From positions 1,957,004 through 2,021,003 of the forward strand of contig JANPYM010000001.1 of the NCBI GenBank assembly GCA_025890175.1: DNA of 64,000 bases, written 5' to 3'. Positions within the stretch are counted from its first letter, which is position 1. Every line of letters begins with the position of its first letter. A program made the position numbers and the translations under genes. Shown piece after piece: positions 35,104 to 48,040 of the stretch. The DNA comes from Ciborinia camelliae. Lineage: Eukaryota > Ascomycota > Leotiomycetes > Helotiales > Sclerotiniaceae. The notes beneath the pieces are model-generated. The model saw only the letters and a program-made list of their open reading frames with translations. It made no database searches and was not told the DNA's origin.

Positions 35104-36171
35104 TTATCTCTCTCCTGCCAATCGTCGGCTTTGCACCTCGGACAATGCTTTGCTTCCGCTCAAAAACGCGACTAATCCTACAACACCTGCAGCGGGCAAG
35201 GTCTGGAATAGATTCCAGCTTGAGTAGTATAAAAAGAAGATGCCTTCCATAGCAATGATCGAGCCATAAAATAAGGCGTGTGAGATTGGCGCGGCGGAGG
35301 TGGCCTTTGAGAGATGAGAAAGATTGGCTCCGAGGTAGGCCCACTATTGAAAAGGTAATTAGTACTCCGGCTGAAGAAGTTTGCAGACAAGGAATACGCA
35401 CAGCACCCAGCAGAATTGGGACAGTAGCTACAACTGCCAACACAAAGACGAGGGAGAAGACCTTGGGTCCACTCTGTGGGTCAGCGCGGAAGATATGGTT
35501 GATCTCAGGTAGTTTCCCATATCTCAATGGCTTCTCATACGCGGGAATTGGTTTGCTGGCATCGAGGGAGAGAGCAAGGTCGAACACATGGTTGCTGAAT
35601 GCTTGTGCGGAACCAAAGGATGCGAGAACAAGAGTGGCACGTAAAGGTTTGGAGCTTATTAGAAGCTGGATTGGAAGATCTTGTTGAGTCTGCATGTACA
35701 TTAGTATATTATCCCATAGTTTTCGCCAATTATCTGCAATTGAAAACGTACAAAGTCAACCTTTCCCTTACCAGACTCCTTCACGGAGAAGGGGAAGGTA
35801 GTTTCAAGTCCTGTGTCTTGATCTCTGAGGAGTAAGAATGCTTGATGTGGTCGTTTGCTAGTACGATCTTCAGTGGCTGTGAGGATGATTTTAAGGGTAT
35901 CTGTTGCGCCGAGGGAAATTGGTTTTGCAAGAGGGACATGGTCTGATAGTCTGCAGAATAACAATCAGCAAATTATACTCTGGAAACTCCGTGTCTTCCA
36001 ATTATATATCAATATCTCCCCAAAAATCACATACTTGTCCTTAAACCCTCCGGCAGCACCCTTTCCGCTCACGGAAACGATAGCTTCATCAAAGCTCCAC
36101 GATGAAGCAGCATTGACGATTCCGGCACCAACTAGTACCAGTGAAGGTATTAATGAGCGTAAGAGACGCAT
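35104..36171 (-). CDS. SWP1: Oligosaccharyltransferase subunit Swp1/ribophorin II
   Basis: Subunit of the ER oligosaccharyltransferase complex for N-glycosylation. Exons 36035-36171, 35752-35950, 35402-35689 and 35104-35343 join to 287 residues, the size of fungal Swp1. A signal peptide (MRLLRSLIPSLVLVGAGIVNA) is followed by a lumenal domain with QAFLLLRDQDTGLETTF, LPIQLLISSKPLRATLVLAS and the linker LRYGKLPEINHIFRADP, highly typical of ribophorin II. Three C-terminal TM helices follow: VFSLVFVLAVVATVPILLGA, ISHALFYGSIIAMEGIFFLY and AAGVVGLVAFLSGSKALSEV. The third intron lies just after the first TM helix. Confidence 0.95.
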
Positions 36172-36805
36172 TGTGAGAGAAAAATCGATGTGGTATTGAG
36201 GTTTGGGAATTGAGATTCACGAGGGAAGCTCTGAGCCACGTAAGAGCTCCAAGTAAGAACACATTTCGGGACAATCCTATCGCGCGGGAGCGCTTAGAGC
36301 GCCAGATACCGGGGCAACGTAATGCCGAACCGAGTGCACAGACCCTATCTACAGTGTTGGGTCATGGATGCAAAACAGCAACACAAATGTTTCCATATCT
36401 TGTTGCACCGTGTCCATTAATGATGCATTCATGGATGGTAAAATTATTACTATTTAGGGGTAAACAAACCAATACAGTGCTCGTAATCCTTCTTGTTGGT
36501 GTAATCATGTGACTACGGCACTCCAGCGCATACGCTAGCTGGCTTATATAGGTTCAACCTGGAGCATAGTACTTTTAGAAAGCAAGTTGAATAATATTGC
36601 ATACTATAGTATAATCCGTCTTCACCACCCATGGTGATGCCAACACCCCCCCCCCATAATAAAATGGGTTTTGGGGGCATTCATACCATTCTCAGACTGG
36701 AGGCTAATTTTCGAAAAGCATGGGGCATTTGGCATAGTCGTGCCATAGCCAATGTGACATGCAGCGGATATTATATCAGCCTGTTTGTCATCCTTGAGGT
36801 TTATA
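36172..36805. other. Intergenic region upstream of swp1
   Basis: 634 bp. The left part must carry the swp1 promoter. A C10 homopolymer tract lies near 36644-36654. No gene is seen. Confidence 0.4.
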
Positions 36806-38007
36806 ATGGTATTTTGTGGAAAACCATCCAGGAGATTGCGAAAGGTGCCGAGTTAGGCGAGCCATGGTGAGGAGAAGTCTACTCGTTGTTTTTCCTTAGG
36901 TATCCTAAATTAGGGGCTGGTAGGCCGATCAAGTGTAATATCCGAAGTGGTTCTTGCGGTCAATGTATTAGAGCTGCTGTGGCTTGTTCCGGATACCATA
37001 ATACAGAACTTCTTCGGGTCCATGACAAAAGGCAATTTGTTACGAGAAAATCCATGACGATCATAAATCGATTCAATCAACTGCTCCTATCGCTAGACTT
37101 ACAAGCACGCGACTCCTTTTTCGCTTATTATGCTACTTCGAGGTGCTGGTACTTTCCGCGGTCGTACCATCACCCAATTGGCAAGCCAAAAGAATTTGCG
37201 TTGGCAATTGAAGCTGTCAGTCTAGCATGCCTCTAGTATCAAGATTACTCGGATTCTGCAGTCCAAAGAGCAAGGAAGAGCTATATTTCAGCTCTCAAAA
37301 TGACTCTCAAGCTCCCCGATGGACGCGACTAGAGACACTCCGATGATGATATCTCTGCAACTCGATTTGTTCTAAAAGATCACTGGCAATGAGCCTCAAA
37401 ACAATAAATCGTGGACCAGTCATGTCGATGGAGCTCTTGCCCTGGTCAAAATTCTGTGGTTTGGGCGACTTTCTTAACCGCTCGCAAAAATTGTATGCTG
37501 ATCGTCTCAGCACACATTACACCGCCAATTGAGTGGCTAGTGGATCGCCAATTCATAATTTTGTCAGTGGAAGGTAATTGGGCGCTCGAGATATTGGCTT
37601 TCAATTGGCAGATATGATGCTTCAATATGCCAATTTGTGCAGCAACATTAGCAAGAGATGCCACCTATTTTGATAAGATCATTGAATGGTCAGTTGCATT
37701 GTACAGGAAGTTGGAAAGATTTCATCTCAATCTACCAACCAGTTGGCAGCACTCGGTTATCCATCTAGATCATAAAGCAGAGAGGTCATTTGATCTTCAT
37801 TGTGACCTTTACCCCGGTGCGAAAACATGTCAAGCACTTAACGTTCACCGAATTATCAGAATCCTTCTCGACAAATTTTTGATACATCATTATCCGGCAT
37901 CAGCCGCATCACTTACCCCCGACCAGTATTTGGGATCAATGGACAGCATCAAGATGTCAGTCACGAAATATGTGCTTGAGTACCCATTGGCAATATTCAT
38001 ATTGTAG
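36806..38007 (+). pseudogene. Decayed Zn2Cys6 fungal transcription factor
   Basis: Fragments of a GAL4-type zinc cluster factor of the fungal-specific family. ATG 36806 begins MVFCGKPSR; a one-base shift then gives GDCERCRVRR, the first half of the Cys6 motif. After extra DNA comes RPIKCNIRSGSCGQC followed by CSGYHNTELLRVHDK, the usual sequence after this kind of zinc cluster. Downstream, FFAYYATSRCWYF, IEAVSLACL, YQDYSDSAVQRARKSYISAL and SWTSHVDGALALV are all standard landmarks, but they lie in different frames. An in-frame TAA follows LQLDLF where the family has Glu, and there are further stops. No splice pattern restores it. The open tail to 38007 is the middle homology region. At least two frameshifts and two nonsense changes make it a clear pseudogene. 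Confidence 0.82.
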
Positions 38008-41000
38008 AGAGAGATACAGCTCGACAAAGGTTGCCAGCATCAGACTTGAACCAATCCTCAACTTCTCATCATCATATGCCCAATCATGAATTGGATTGCT
38101 ACACCCTGATTTTTACTCTCTACGTTGCGGATCAAGCAAATGTCGTTTCTGGTGCGAGATCCTGGGTCACAGCAACTATATTCATGAGCGATCATTTTCG
38201 CATCTAGAATGCGCAGATGGTTGAGCAGATCCTCAAAAAGGGACCTAGTCTTGACCCTTGGAAAGTATTCAATGTGCTTGGCAGTTACGCATTTGTATCG
38301 AAAAAGAATGTTGTTCTCCATTCCAATTACGCTCGAAAGATCAATCCGATTGCATGATGGATCATCTCGCTCTTCAAAAACGTATACATGTTCGAAATTT
38401 CTACATCTTTAGAGAATGTAAACAAATACTAGTTCTCGGCATCTAATTCAGCTTCAAACACCCAAGCACCAGAATTCAAATTCCAAATATTAAATAAAAT
38501 CAAAAGAACTTTTAAATGGTGATGGGCCATATCATCAATTTGAAGTCTCTACGCTCCCTTGACAAAATGTTTCTCTCGCCGTTAAGCATAGGTAATCACA
38601 GAATAGTGCCACCTGCCACCCAAAAAGTGAATACGCTACCCATCACATATAGATAACCCCCGATAATGTCGACCCCAGTATCCGAACACATCTCCCGTGG
38701 CTCAGTGGTATAGTACCCACTTCAAGACGGGAAAAAGATGATTAGTAGGTACAGTGGTCCATATAGTACTGGATGTCATTGGGAGATTAAGCTTCGGCTG
38801 AAATTTTGCTATTTTGTTTGCTGGTTTTCTTTTCAAAGTGAGCAGAGAGGAGGAGTCAGTCAGGTGGAGGGAAAATCATCTTTCTTTTTGGGGGTAGAAA
38901 TCATGAGATTAGACGAGAGTTATTTTTGAAGGTAGGTGGGTCGGTGATGGTTAGTAGATAATCGTTATGGATGGGATGATGGGATGAGAGTGGAAAACAA
39001 TTTTAGAGCGAGGTGGGATGGGAACCTTGGAAGAAAGAGGAAGCTTTGTTGTCTACCTCATGAACATTATAGTAGATTATGGCCAATGCCAATAACTATA
39101 TGAGATTTTTGGTGGAAGAGAATGGCTTCATTTCTGGCGTTAGGGTCATACAATCAAGCCTGCCTGAATCACATATTGATAGAGGCGCTATCTTCCTTCT
39201 CTAGTTTTACTACTACCCCCTTAACCAACCCTTTCCTCATTATCAGAGTCCGGGCGACGCTTTGGGGATCCTGGCGCGTTGCCACAAGCATCGACTTCTG
39301 AAGTGCTTAGTTGGACGGGCTGTGTATCTGATAACTTGACTAAATCGCGTGCGATCAAGGACGCGCCTTGGTGGTTTCGTTCTGGCTCTATGATTAAAAC
39401 TCAATGGGACTTTGAGATGGGGTTTTCAAGCAGAGCCTGCCATTTGAAAGCTCGGGAGCTGGCTGGCCTGGAAGATTCTTTTCGTCATCATGACTTGGCT
39501 CTGGATTTGTATCTGAACCTAAATTGTGCGCAGAGTCATCACAACATTGTGAGTCGTCTTTTCATTCCTTATTGCGGCCATCTACTTTGTTCACCTTGTT
39601 CTCGTTATACCTTGTCTTCGGTATTTCTAACGGTATCTATGGTGCCTCTCATATACTTTTACCATCAATACAACAATGGCGATCACTTCGTTTACATCGT
39701 TCTAGAATGTTGCAAACACACAAAGAAGTATTATAGGTACGGAATGTGAGGTAGTATCTTCATTCTGGATACGTGACTCTCGGAGATTAGAAACTCATAG
39801 GGGAATGTCTAAACCCTCAAGACAATCTCTTATTATGTTTACTCGCATTTCAGTTCTCTATCATATTGAGAATATTCTCCCTCGCTATAACTAATCTATC
39901 CCCTTCATTCTAACGACAGAATGCCACATACTCCAAACTTGAGCCCATGAACTCCACTCAGTTCATTACCATGGAGGTTACAAGTTTCTTTTCCAAATAT
40001 ATCGACATCTTGACAAACATCACCACGACCTGCTGGATGATTGTTAATAATCCACTTGGGGAAGACCATTGCGATAGTCCGCTCAATGGTTTGGTGGTGC
40101 CCGTGGGTGCCACCTGGATGACTATTGGAAAGTAATATGCAAATTTCATTTACTCCTTAACGTAGCCCTATGCGATCTGTCCCTCATAGGACCTCCTCTA
40201 CCCCGACCACGCGCTCTTACGCCCATTCAAGCACATGGGTGGTTGGTGGAGAGATACCCTTCCTTCGGGGTTGACATATTGGAATGCCCTGATGTAGACA
40301 ATAGCTCTCATCTAGGTGTAGTGTATCTTTGTCAATACCCTATCAATATTATACACGACTCGTACACGAGAGATTTTATCCTGCGCCATTGATTTCCCTT
40401 GTTGTGGATACGTAAACTTTCAGTTTTATTAAAGGGATTGATGGTTTGACTTCATTCCCTACGCTCTAAGTTTATGAGCGATGATTAGACTAAGAATGGT
40501 CTGACTTGGTATATTCAAAGCTTGCATGGCAATGAACCTATTTGCTCACTCGAGGGGTAAGGAGGATGCGTAAGGTATAGATAGATGTTAAACCATTTGA
40601 TTGTCAGGTTAAACACATCAAGCTTTCTGGGAATCTACACTCATAATTTCCAACCATTCACATATTATAGAAGGTTTCATGAATAGTAATGCTACATGAT
40701 ATTTATGTCGTCTTTCAACCCACATATAACGTGACCTCAACTGCTCTCGTTGAGAACGTCACTAAAGGAACCCCTTTTGCTGGTAGGTAGAGGTACCCAA
40801 TCCTTCATTCATTCCAGACCAGTCGCCAATCATCACTAACATTTCTAACCAATATTAGTCAAATCATGAGCCCTCGATATCTTATTAATTACCTAACTAT
40901 AAAGTACTGTACTGTATACACTCCATACAGTTCTATTGTAGAAACGTTAAAGAGTTCCTCTCACATGATACACTCATTCAGAAAAAGATTTCAAACCTAA

Positions 41001-42056
41001 TAAATCTCAAAAGTCGGAATCAACCAATAGGAATCAACCGAGCTTAGATGACCAATAGTGATTTTCACAAAGCCTGACCAATAGTACTTTTCATAAAGCA
41101 AAGCAAAGCAAACCAAATCAATTCAGCCTTCTGAGTGGATGATGCATAGGAAATATATACCTAATATAGATATATGTAGGTAGCAGATATGTATATATTG
41201 TTACACATGATGAATTGATGAATTGAGGAATTTTGCCATCAACCCCATTGAACAAAATAAAACGCCCAAATAATATCAAATACAAAATACCAAATACCGG
41301 TTGGCATAGGGCAATTTGTCAAACCGAACAATCCAGAAGAGTCATGTCAACTGTTCTTCTAATACTCTTTTGAATACCCGAATTCTTATTGGTCAATGTA
41401 AAATGATGGTTGATAAGATGGTAATCAAGTGGGTCTACTTTTTCTCTTATCATTCTTTTTGGCATGGCATGGCGAGCCATGATGACAAATTGCGGCATGT
41501 GGTTTGAGGGGAGGGGAGAGGCTAGACAACATTTCAAAACTTACTAGCCAAATGGGGAAGTTTGATGCAGAGAACCTTGGGAACCGTTGGTGAATTTGGG
41601 ATGGGCGGGCTTTGGCTTTGGGTGGAGGCCTGTGAGTACTGAGCACTGAGCGCGCGAAAGTGGAAGTGGAAGTAGAGGTGGTCAATATAAATGTTCATAA
41701 ATGGAAACGTGAATTGCCCTGCCCTGCTGTTCATTTTTATAGAAATTAAATCTTACCATACCACCTTTGACACCTTTTTCTTTTTCAACTGGGAAAACAT
41801 TGTCAATATTATCAGTGATAGTCAGTGAGATAGATTCATCATATTCTGTCCTTATCTTACTTCTCTTTTGTAAGTTTTCATTCCCTTTACTCTAGTTGGC
41901 CCCGAAATCCTTTGCTTTCCTTGTCTTGTCTCGCATCAGAAGACAGACTGGAAGAAGAGAAGTCCCAAAAGCTTCCTTACTTACTTTTCAAATTCAGTTT
42001 TTGACCAAATAAAATACCCATCTGCCACCCACATAATAATACAAACCATATACATT
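38008..42056. other. Gene-poor region, 4 kb
   Basis: No supported gene. A minus-strand open frame without a good start (38058 to about 38415, with FRYKCVTAKHIEYFPRV) has protein-like content I cannot place. A tRNA 5'-half-like stretch lies at 38694-38732. The rest is AT-rich DNA with short repeats such as ACCAATAG words near 41.04-41.09 kb. The last few hundred bases are the pyrimidine-rich leader and promoter of ccp1. Confidence 0.4.
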
Positions 42057-43347
42057 ATGGCGTCCACAACTCGAACCTTTGCTCGCGCAGGCGCTGCATT
42101 TAAATCAACACCTTTCAGACCCGCCACACGTACCACTGCATTCGGTGCTCCTCGTCAAGCATTCCGTCAACAATCTCGTCGTGGTTACGCATCCCAAGGA
42201 CCCGCCAAAACCTCCTTCCCTCTCTCTTACGGTGTTGCTGCTTTGGCTATTGCCGGAGGTGCTGGATACTACTTTGTGTCTCAAGGCAATGGATCACTCT
42301 TGAGTGGTTCTGCCAAGGAAACCACCGGTCTCTTCACTCCTAAGTTTGAGGATTACCAAAAGGTTTATAATGAGATTGCCGCGAGATTGGAGGAGAAGGA
42401 TGATTATGACGATGGTTCTTATGGACCTGTCTTGGTTAGATTGGCGTGGCACGCTAGTGGAACTTTCGATAAGGAGACCGGTACTGGTGGCAGTAACGGT
42501 GCGACTATGAGATTTGCCCCTGAGGGTGACCATGGCGCCAACGCTGGTTTGGTTGCCGCTAGAGATTTCTTGGCTCCTGTTAAGGGTAAGTCATAAATTT
42601 CCATTTCCAATGAATGGAACAAATTGATGGAGAGAAACTTCTTGCTAACATTATTATAGCTAAGTTCCCATGGATCTCTTACTCCGATCTCTGGATCTTG
42701 TCTGGTATCTGTGCCATTCAGGAAATGCAAGGCCCAGTCATTCCTTTCCGCCCAGGTCGACAAGACAAGGAAGCTGCTGCTTGCACACCTGATGGACGTC
42801 TCCCAGATGCTACCCAAGGCAATAAGCACTTGAGAGCTATCTTTGGTCGTATGGGATTCAACGATCAAGAAATTGTTGCTTTGAGTGGTGCCCATGCTCT
42901 TGGTCGTTGCCACACTGATCGCAGTGGTTTTGAGGGTCCTTGGACTTTCTCCCCAACTGTCGTCACCAACGACTATTACAAGCTCTTGTTGAATGAGAAG
43001 TGGAGCTGGAGAAAGTGGAACGGCCCTAAGCAGGTATGCATATCTCTGACACATTCAAATTCCATCCAATCTTCCCTCGCAAAAACAATAACAAACAAAA
43101 AAACAAACTAACAATCCCTTCACCAAAATAGTACGAAGACAAGACCTCCAAATCCCTCATGATGCTCCCCACCGATATGGCCCTCGTATCTGACAAATCC
43201 TTCCGCTCTTATGTCGAGAAATACGCCAAGGATGAGTCCCTATTCATGAAAGACTTCGCAGCCGTCATCACAAAGCTCTTTGAACTCGGTGTTCCTTTCG
43301 CTGAGACTACCGAGCAAGCTCCTATGAAATTCAAGCCTACTGCCTAG
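42057..43347 (+). CDS. CCP1: Cytochrome c peroxidase, mitochondrial
   Basis: Heme peroxidase of the class I plant-type superfamily; it reduces hydrogen peroxide with cytochrome c in the intermembrane space. Exons 42057-42585, 42660-43033, 43132-43347 join to 372 residues, as usual for fungal Ccp1. The N-terminus is a bipartite signal: an Arg-rich presequence (about 1-50) followed by a hydrophobic sorting segment [16 protein letters not shown]. The distal site [10 protein letters not shown] carries Arg128, Trp131 and His132. The proximal site is [12 protein letters not shown] with His254. [18 protein letters not shown] and the C-terminal [19 protein letters not shown] are conserved; the latter includes the Asp partner region. 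All junctions are in frame. Confidence 0.97.
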
Positions 43348-46300
43348 ATACCCCACTTCATCGTCCCCAAATAGAGTTGGCGCATAGACGGATGAGAGGA
43401 TAGATACGCGGATAGATTTACTTTTTGCGTTACTGGAGTTTTTTGAGGAGATGACTCTTCTGAATGTATTGTGAATTTGAACTTAGATATTTAGATGTAT
43501 TGGTGTCCTGGAATGGTACGGATCTGTGGTGTGTTTAGCTTTTACTGGACGCCCACTACTTGCGATGCGATGTAATATAGTCAAGTTGATTTGATACATA
43601 GCCGTGAGATTCAAAGCGATTACGGGTAGATCAATTGAGAGAAAGAACATTCATCCCAATCCCTTTTTTAATATGGAATTGATACATCTTGATGTGATTA
43701 GAATTATCAGACTAAGAACAGAGTGAAAATAGGAGGGGGGCGGGGGGAACAATCTTATATTGTACGCATGGTAGGAATGCACGCGCAAAAGGAAGGATGA
43801 CGGACAAAGGACAAGGTTCCCCGCATCCAATCCAGGGAAGCAATGGGGTATAGGAATGCATATTCGGGACCGATCCACTCTGGGGTTGCGAGTTGGTACT
43901 GTTTATATTTAGGGGCTAGGTGGATGAGCTTTTCTTTTAATTCCGCGTCTCTCCTGTTTTGTTAGCCTTGCTTGGTTGATGTAAGGCATAGGCAATACCA
44001 GGTGTATATATATAAGTTTGCAAGTATCGGGATTATATACTAAAACCGAGATGTACCATATATGATGTTGATTGACATTGAAGGGATGGATGGAAGCACA
44101 AGCGTCATAGCAGATGTGAATCTTTCCGATCTAGCCTTGTATGTGTGCTTTTTCTTTCAATTATTGTGAAGTTGGTGGCACTGTGACTCTGTGACTCTCC
44201 AGACGTGGAGCTCCATGTCTCTGAAATGTAATGTGTTGGATGCCTTGTGTTGATCCTCCAACTTCCCGAGGTCTAGGTGATATGCGTACCAAGCTTCTTG
44301 ATGGTATGGTATCTCTTCGGGGAACAATATCTTGCGCCACTTTACTATTTCCGGTAAAATGCAAATAGATTATATAAATCGTGTAATTAGGCAAGAAAGA
44401 ATGCAAAATTATTTTCGGGTTTTGAATAGCTTCATTTTTGATATCATTATTAGTATAATATTAGTAACATTCAAAAATGTTCTGGCATTGCTATTGGATC
44501 CAATACTGTACGCGGGGATCATTTTACGCGATATGGTTCACAAGACATTGCAACATTTGCTTCCTCCAATTTTGAATCTTGTCGAGCTTCGTTCTTGGAT
44601 CTTCATCCTTGGGTCTTCACTTGGTGGTCTTGCAAATTTAGCATGTAAAGTTACATCCATGGTAGTAGTACCTAGACTTGGGTTTGGAGGAGAGTACATT
44701 ATCAGCCGTACCAGGTGTAGTGTACTTCTGGCTGTTTAATCCTCACTATCTTTTGTGTCTAAACAACTATCCTCGGCGATCTGTCTACGTGAATACTTTG
44801 TTGGCACAGATATAGAATGATTCACAGTATTACTTGTCCTTCATGCTTTACTGGTTGTACGAGTGTGACTCCGTTCCTAGAAGGGTAAACGATCAACTCC
44901 CCTCACTTGGCATAAATGCTCCTTTCTGTGTCCAGTCGGTCGTCTAATTGTATACACCGGTTTCATGCTGTTTATGTATCTCAAAAGCATTAATTCATAT
45001 ATCTAACTATACCATAGAAGTTATCACGGTTATACAAGCTCAGGCTAACTCCCGTTTAGTTGCTATACACGCACATATACTCTAACTTAAAAGAGACATC
45101 AAATATTGGTATTCCGTTAAGAAACAACCTACTACGGTACCAAAAGGTGCTATGTTAACTGAGTATATGAAGGGTGGCCTACTGCTGGCAATCCCCTTCT
45201 CTATTCTAAGATTTACAAATACGTAAAAGGAACACTCTAAGTTGTCTTTCATTTCGACCACACATTCATCACGTCTTCCGAAGATGAAGCCACAGCCATC
45301 GAATTCCAGATTTTATGATTGATGATCACTCTTACGTCTCGATGCATGAAACCGAGAGTCCCTTCAATCCTCTCTTGTAACATCCTCTTTTTCCAAGTGG
45401 GACGTCTCAGCGGCAGGGTTAGTGGCAAATACTTTCTTTATTTTCAATAGAGATTCCACTACTCAAATATACAGTTCCGGAAGTCTCGTTGGGGCATCCG
45501 TTTCTGTCAAGGACTCTTATGGTAAAGAAAGTACTCAATCGAGTTCTATATCGACAAGCCATTCCTCAAAAACATTGACATTGCAAGCTAATGGGGGAGA
45601 TACCCTCTTATCAAATAAGTATGACTCCTTAATGTTCCAACAGTGTTAAAGTCCACAAGCGTGATGTCCCGTGGTTGGCGATCACTACTATTGGAGAATT
45701 ACAAAGGGAGGAACTTTAATAGGCAAAAATATCTGAAGTTCGGCGAAGCAAGACGTGGTACTTCATATTGTGGGCTTCTTACGAAGTTTCCCGGCAATCA
45801 AACTCTCTCCCAGCAATCTATCGAGTTACAGAATGGACCTGCGCCCAGCACTTGGTCAAGAATTCTCCCTCAACGGGACTGAGTATAATTTATGGCAGAT
45901 ATATTACCTGTACTACTGGTGGCAAACCACGACAAACCGTAGGCAAGTTCACCATAGGTCATACCAATTAATGAAATGGCAAACTGACCACATTGTATAG
46001 CAGTGGCTGTGATAGCCTTTAACAATATATCTGGCCAAATGGTCTCTAGAGAGGATAGCTCACTGGCCAATTATACTGCCACTTTCTTAGATTCCACAAA
46101 GCATGCGCGCGCATTTTCGATCTAACCTTTGTGGTTGAGACTGCTAACGGTAACAGTGTACAACACGTATGATGCGCTCCTCTATGACCTTCTCTATTCG
46201 ACGTAGCTAATTGTAAATATCTAGCTCAGCTACAACACAGGATACTACCTGAAACACTGCTCGAGTGGTTACTACGTTTCTTGCAGCAAGACCCGTTTCA

Positions 46301-48040
46301 TAAGTATATTGCCTGATAAATCGCAATTGGTGACATTTCACGAGCTTCATTTCAAACCCAAGAATGAAACTGAGGCTAACGCAAAAAAAGAGAAGCAAAC
46401 CCAAAGAATGGAAAGGTCACGCTTTATTTTCATCATCACGAAGGGAAGGACAAACATGATGACCCCATGCGCATTTTGTGCGAAACGCCGGAGATAGCTT
46501 ACCTAGTAGCGGCAGGGGAAGGAATATCTTTTAAGCCTGCTATTACGGCCCTCGCACTCTAGAAAGACTCTGCGTAGACCATCGTCTTCTTGTCATAAAA
46601 AGGCCGAGACAGAGAAATGACCAAGGAATTAAATGGAAGCTTGAATAGAAGAAGTATTTGTTGATGGAGGTATGCTAGGTGGATAGGCGAGGTAATGGAT
46701 ATTGAAAGGGAGAAATGAGTTGTTCCGATATATTAAGGGTGGTGCTGGGTGATGAATTACATTTGATTCTTATTTAGCAACCTTATTCAAATAAAAGAAT
46801 GGGGCGTGTAGTATCAAGTTATCAAAACACTCTTTGAGCACTTTATAACTTGAAAGTCGGGATATTCATAAGGATAATAACTGGAGGCGAACGATTCATT
46901 GGCTATGTTCAAATGGATTCCCATTTCACAGTCTACTGTGGCACCTAGCTGTAGGCTCAATATAGCCCCCCTCCCCCTTGGCCACCTTGAGGGAAGAGGC
47001 TCTTCCAAATAAGTTACATCTCTCAATAGTAGCGCATATAGAGCATATTGTTAATTATGTCTCAATGATTATAATGCACTTCTTCAATGGTGGTACCGTC
47101 GGATTAGGGAAACTCTTGTAGATTGAATGTGATATAAACAATCCTATTATTATAAGGTGATATAAGCCGTAGAGAGACTAGTTTAGTTGTATCAAGATGG
47201 GAAGAACTTTCATTGTGCGGGCGTGAAAGGCTAATACTGCGTTACTCGGCCAGAACAATATACCTTGTTATGCTATTATTACTCCGAGTGGAACTTAAGT
47301 GCGCTGATCATGGAAACGATATCATACATTACTAGGCCTATATAACTCGGAGAAAATCTCTAATAGACTGGCTTCTATAAGGACAACAACTGAATATTGA
47401 CTGTATTTAAATAGACGAAAGTTTTTGAAAGTTAGGGGTTAAAAAGACCAACACATATCACTATGCCATACCTCCTCTGTGCAAAGATCTAGTACACCGA
47501 AATTTGAAACAACAATATATCTTAGTAGGGCGGCATTGCTTAGGGGGGAAATTCAATATACTGATTTTTGAGAAGGATGATAGTGGGATATAACCGGTAT
47601 ATGAGTAGATGAGAGCTCTTGTAGATTAGATAAAAGAATAGCAATAGGTACTCCTACATCGTAACTAAGCGGGATGAAGCTTCAGTGAGCTGAATATGGA
47701 AACAATACTATATAAATTGGTAGCTGATGCTACTCGGATAATACAGCCATAGAATCATCCGAAGCTGGTACATTCAAGGTATACCATCCAAAAATGTATA
47801 TGGGATACTACTAAAGAGTACCGATGATGAAGGAGTAGATGGTGTATTAATCATGTGCGATAAGATTCATAAGTTAAGGAGAAAATGTTCTGGAAAAGTC
47901 ATGGTATTGGAAACATCAAGTGATCTAATCTACACCCGTATCCTGCATCAAACAGACTCCGTTCCATCCTGTGACCATTGGTCTAAATCACCATCCACAG
48001 TCAAGCCAAACCGAACCAAACCAAGCATCAAGCACCAAGC
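43348..48040. other. Gene-poor region, 4.7 kb
   Basis: Begins with the ccp1 3' UTR. The middle (about 44.35-44.74 kb) has a hydrophobic open frame with no good start. From about 45.35 to 46.0 kb protein-like fragments occur in successive frames (see separate entry). 46.5-47.9 kb is AT-rich DNA with many stops and no recognisable repeat. No RNA gene was seen. Confidence 0.4.
45350..45980 (+). pseudogene. Possible relic of an unidentified protein gene
   Basis: Protein-like stretches follow one another in shifting frames: SSFSKWDVSAAGLVANTFFI (about 45385-45444), then SSGSLVGASVSVKDSYGKES, and near 45.74-45.97 kb YFILWASYEVSRQSNSLPAI and GRYITCTTGGKPRQTVGKF. Each frame soon ends in a stop. I recognise no family. 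It may be an eroded gene, or chance open frames; low confidence. Confidence 0.25.

Noticed and set aside
38058..38415. Minus-strand frame of about 115 codons (FRYKCVTAKHIEYFPRV, LLNHLRILDAKMIAHEYSC)
   Set aside because: It looks protein-like but no start, intron or family could be supported, so it is only mentioned in the region entry.
38694..38732. tRNA-like stretch with CCGTGGCTCAGTGGTATAGT and a stem-like continuation
   Set aside because: It resembles a 5' half with a D-arm, but no T-arm with GGTTCGANTCC and no pairing acceptor 3' strand follows, so it is at most a tRNA fragment.
39279..39749. 156-codon open frame
   Set aside because: No ATG start, no recognisable domain, lies in a gene-poor area with similar chance frames.
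42419..43054. 211-codon minus-strand frame
   Set aside because: Antisense shadow running across exon-intron borders of ccp1.
44359..44739. Hydrophobic open frame with several possible membrane helices
   Set aside because: No family resemblance and no introns or good start context; AT-rich DNA often yields Leu/Ile/Phe-rich chance frames.
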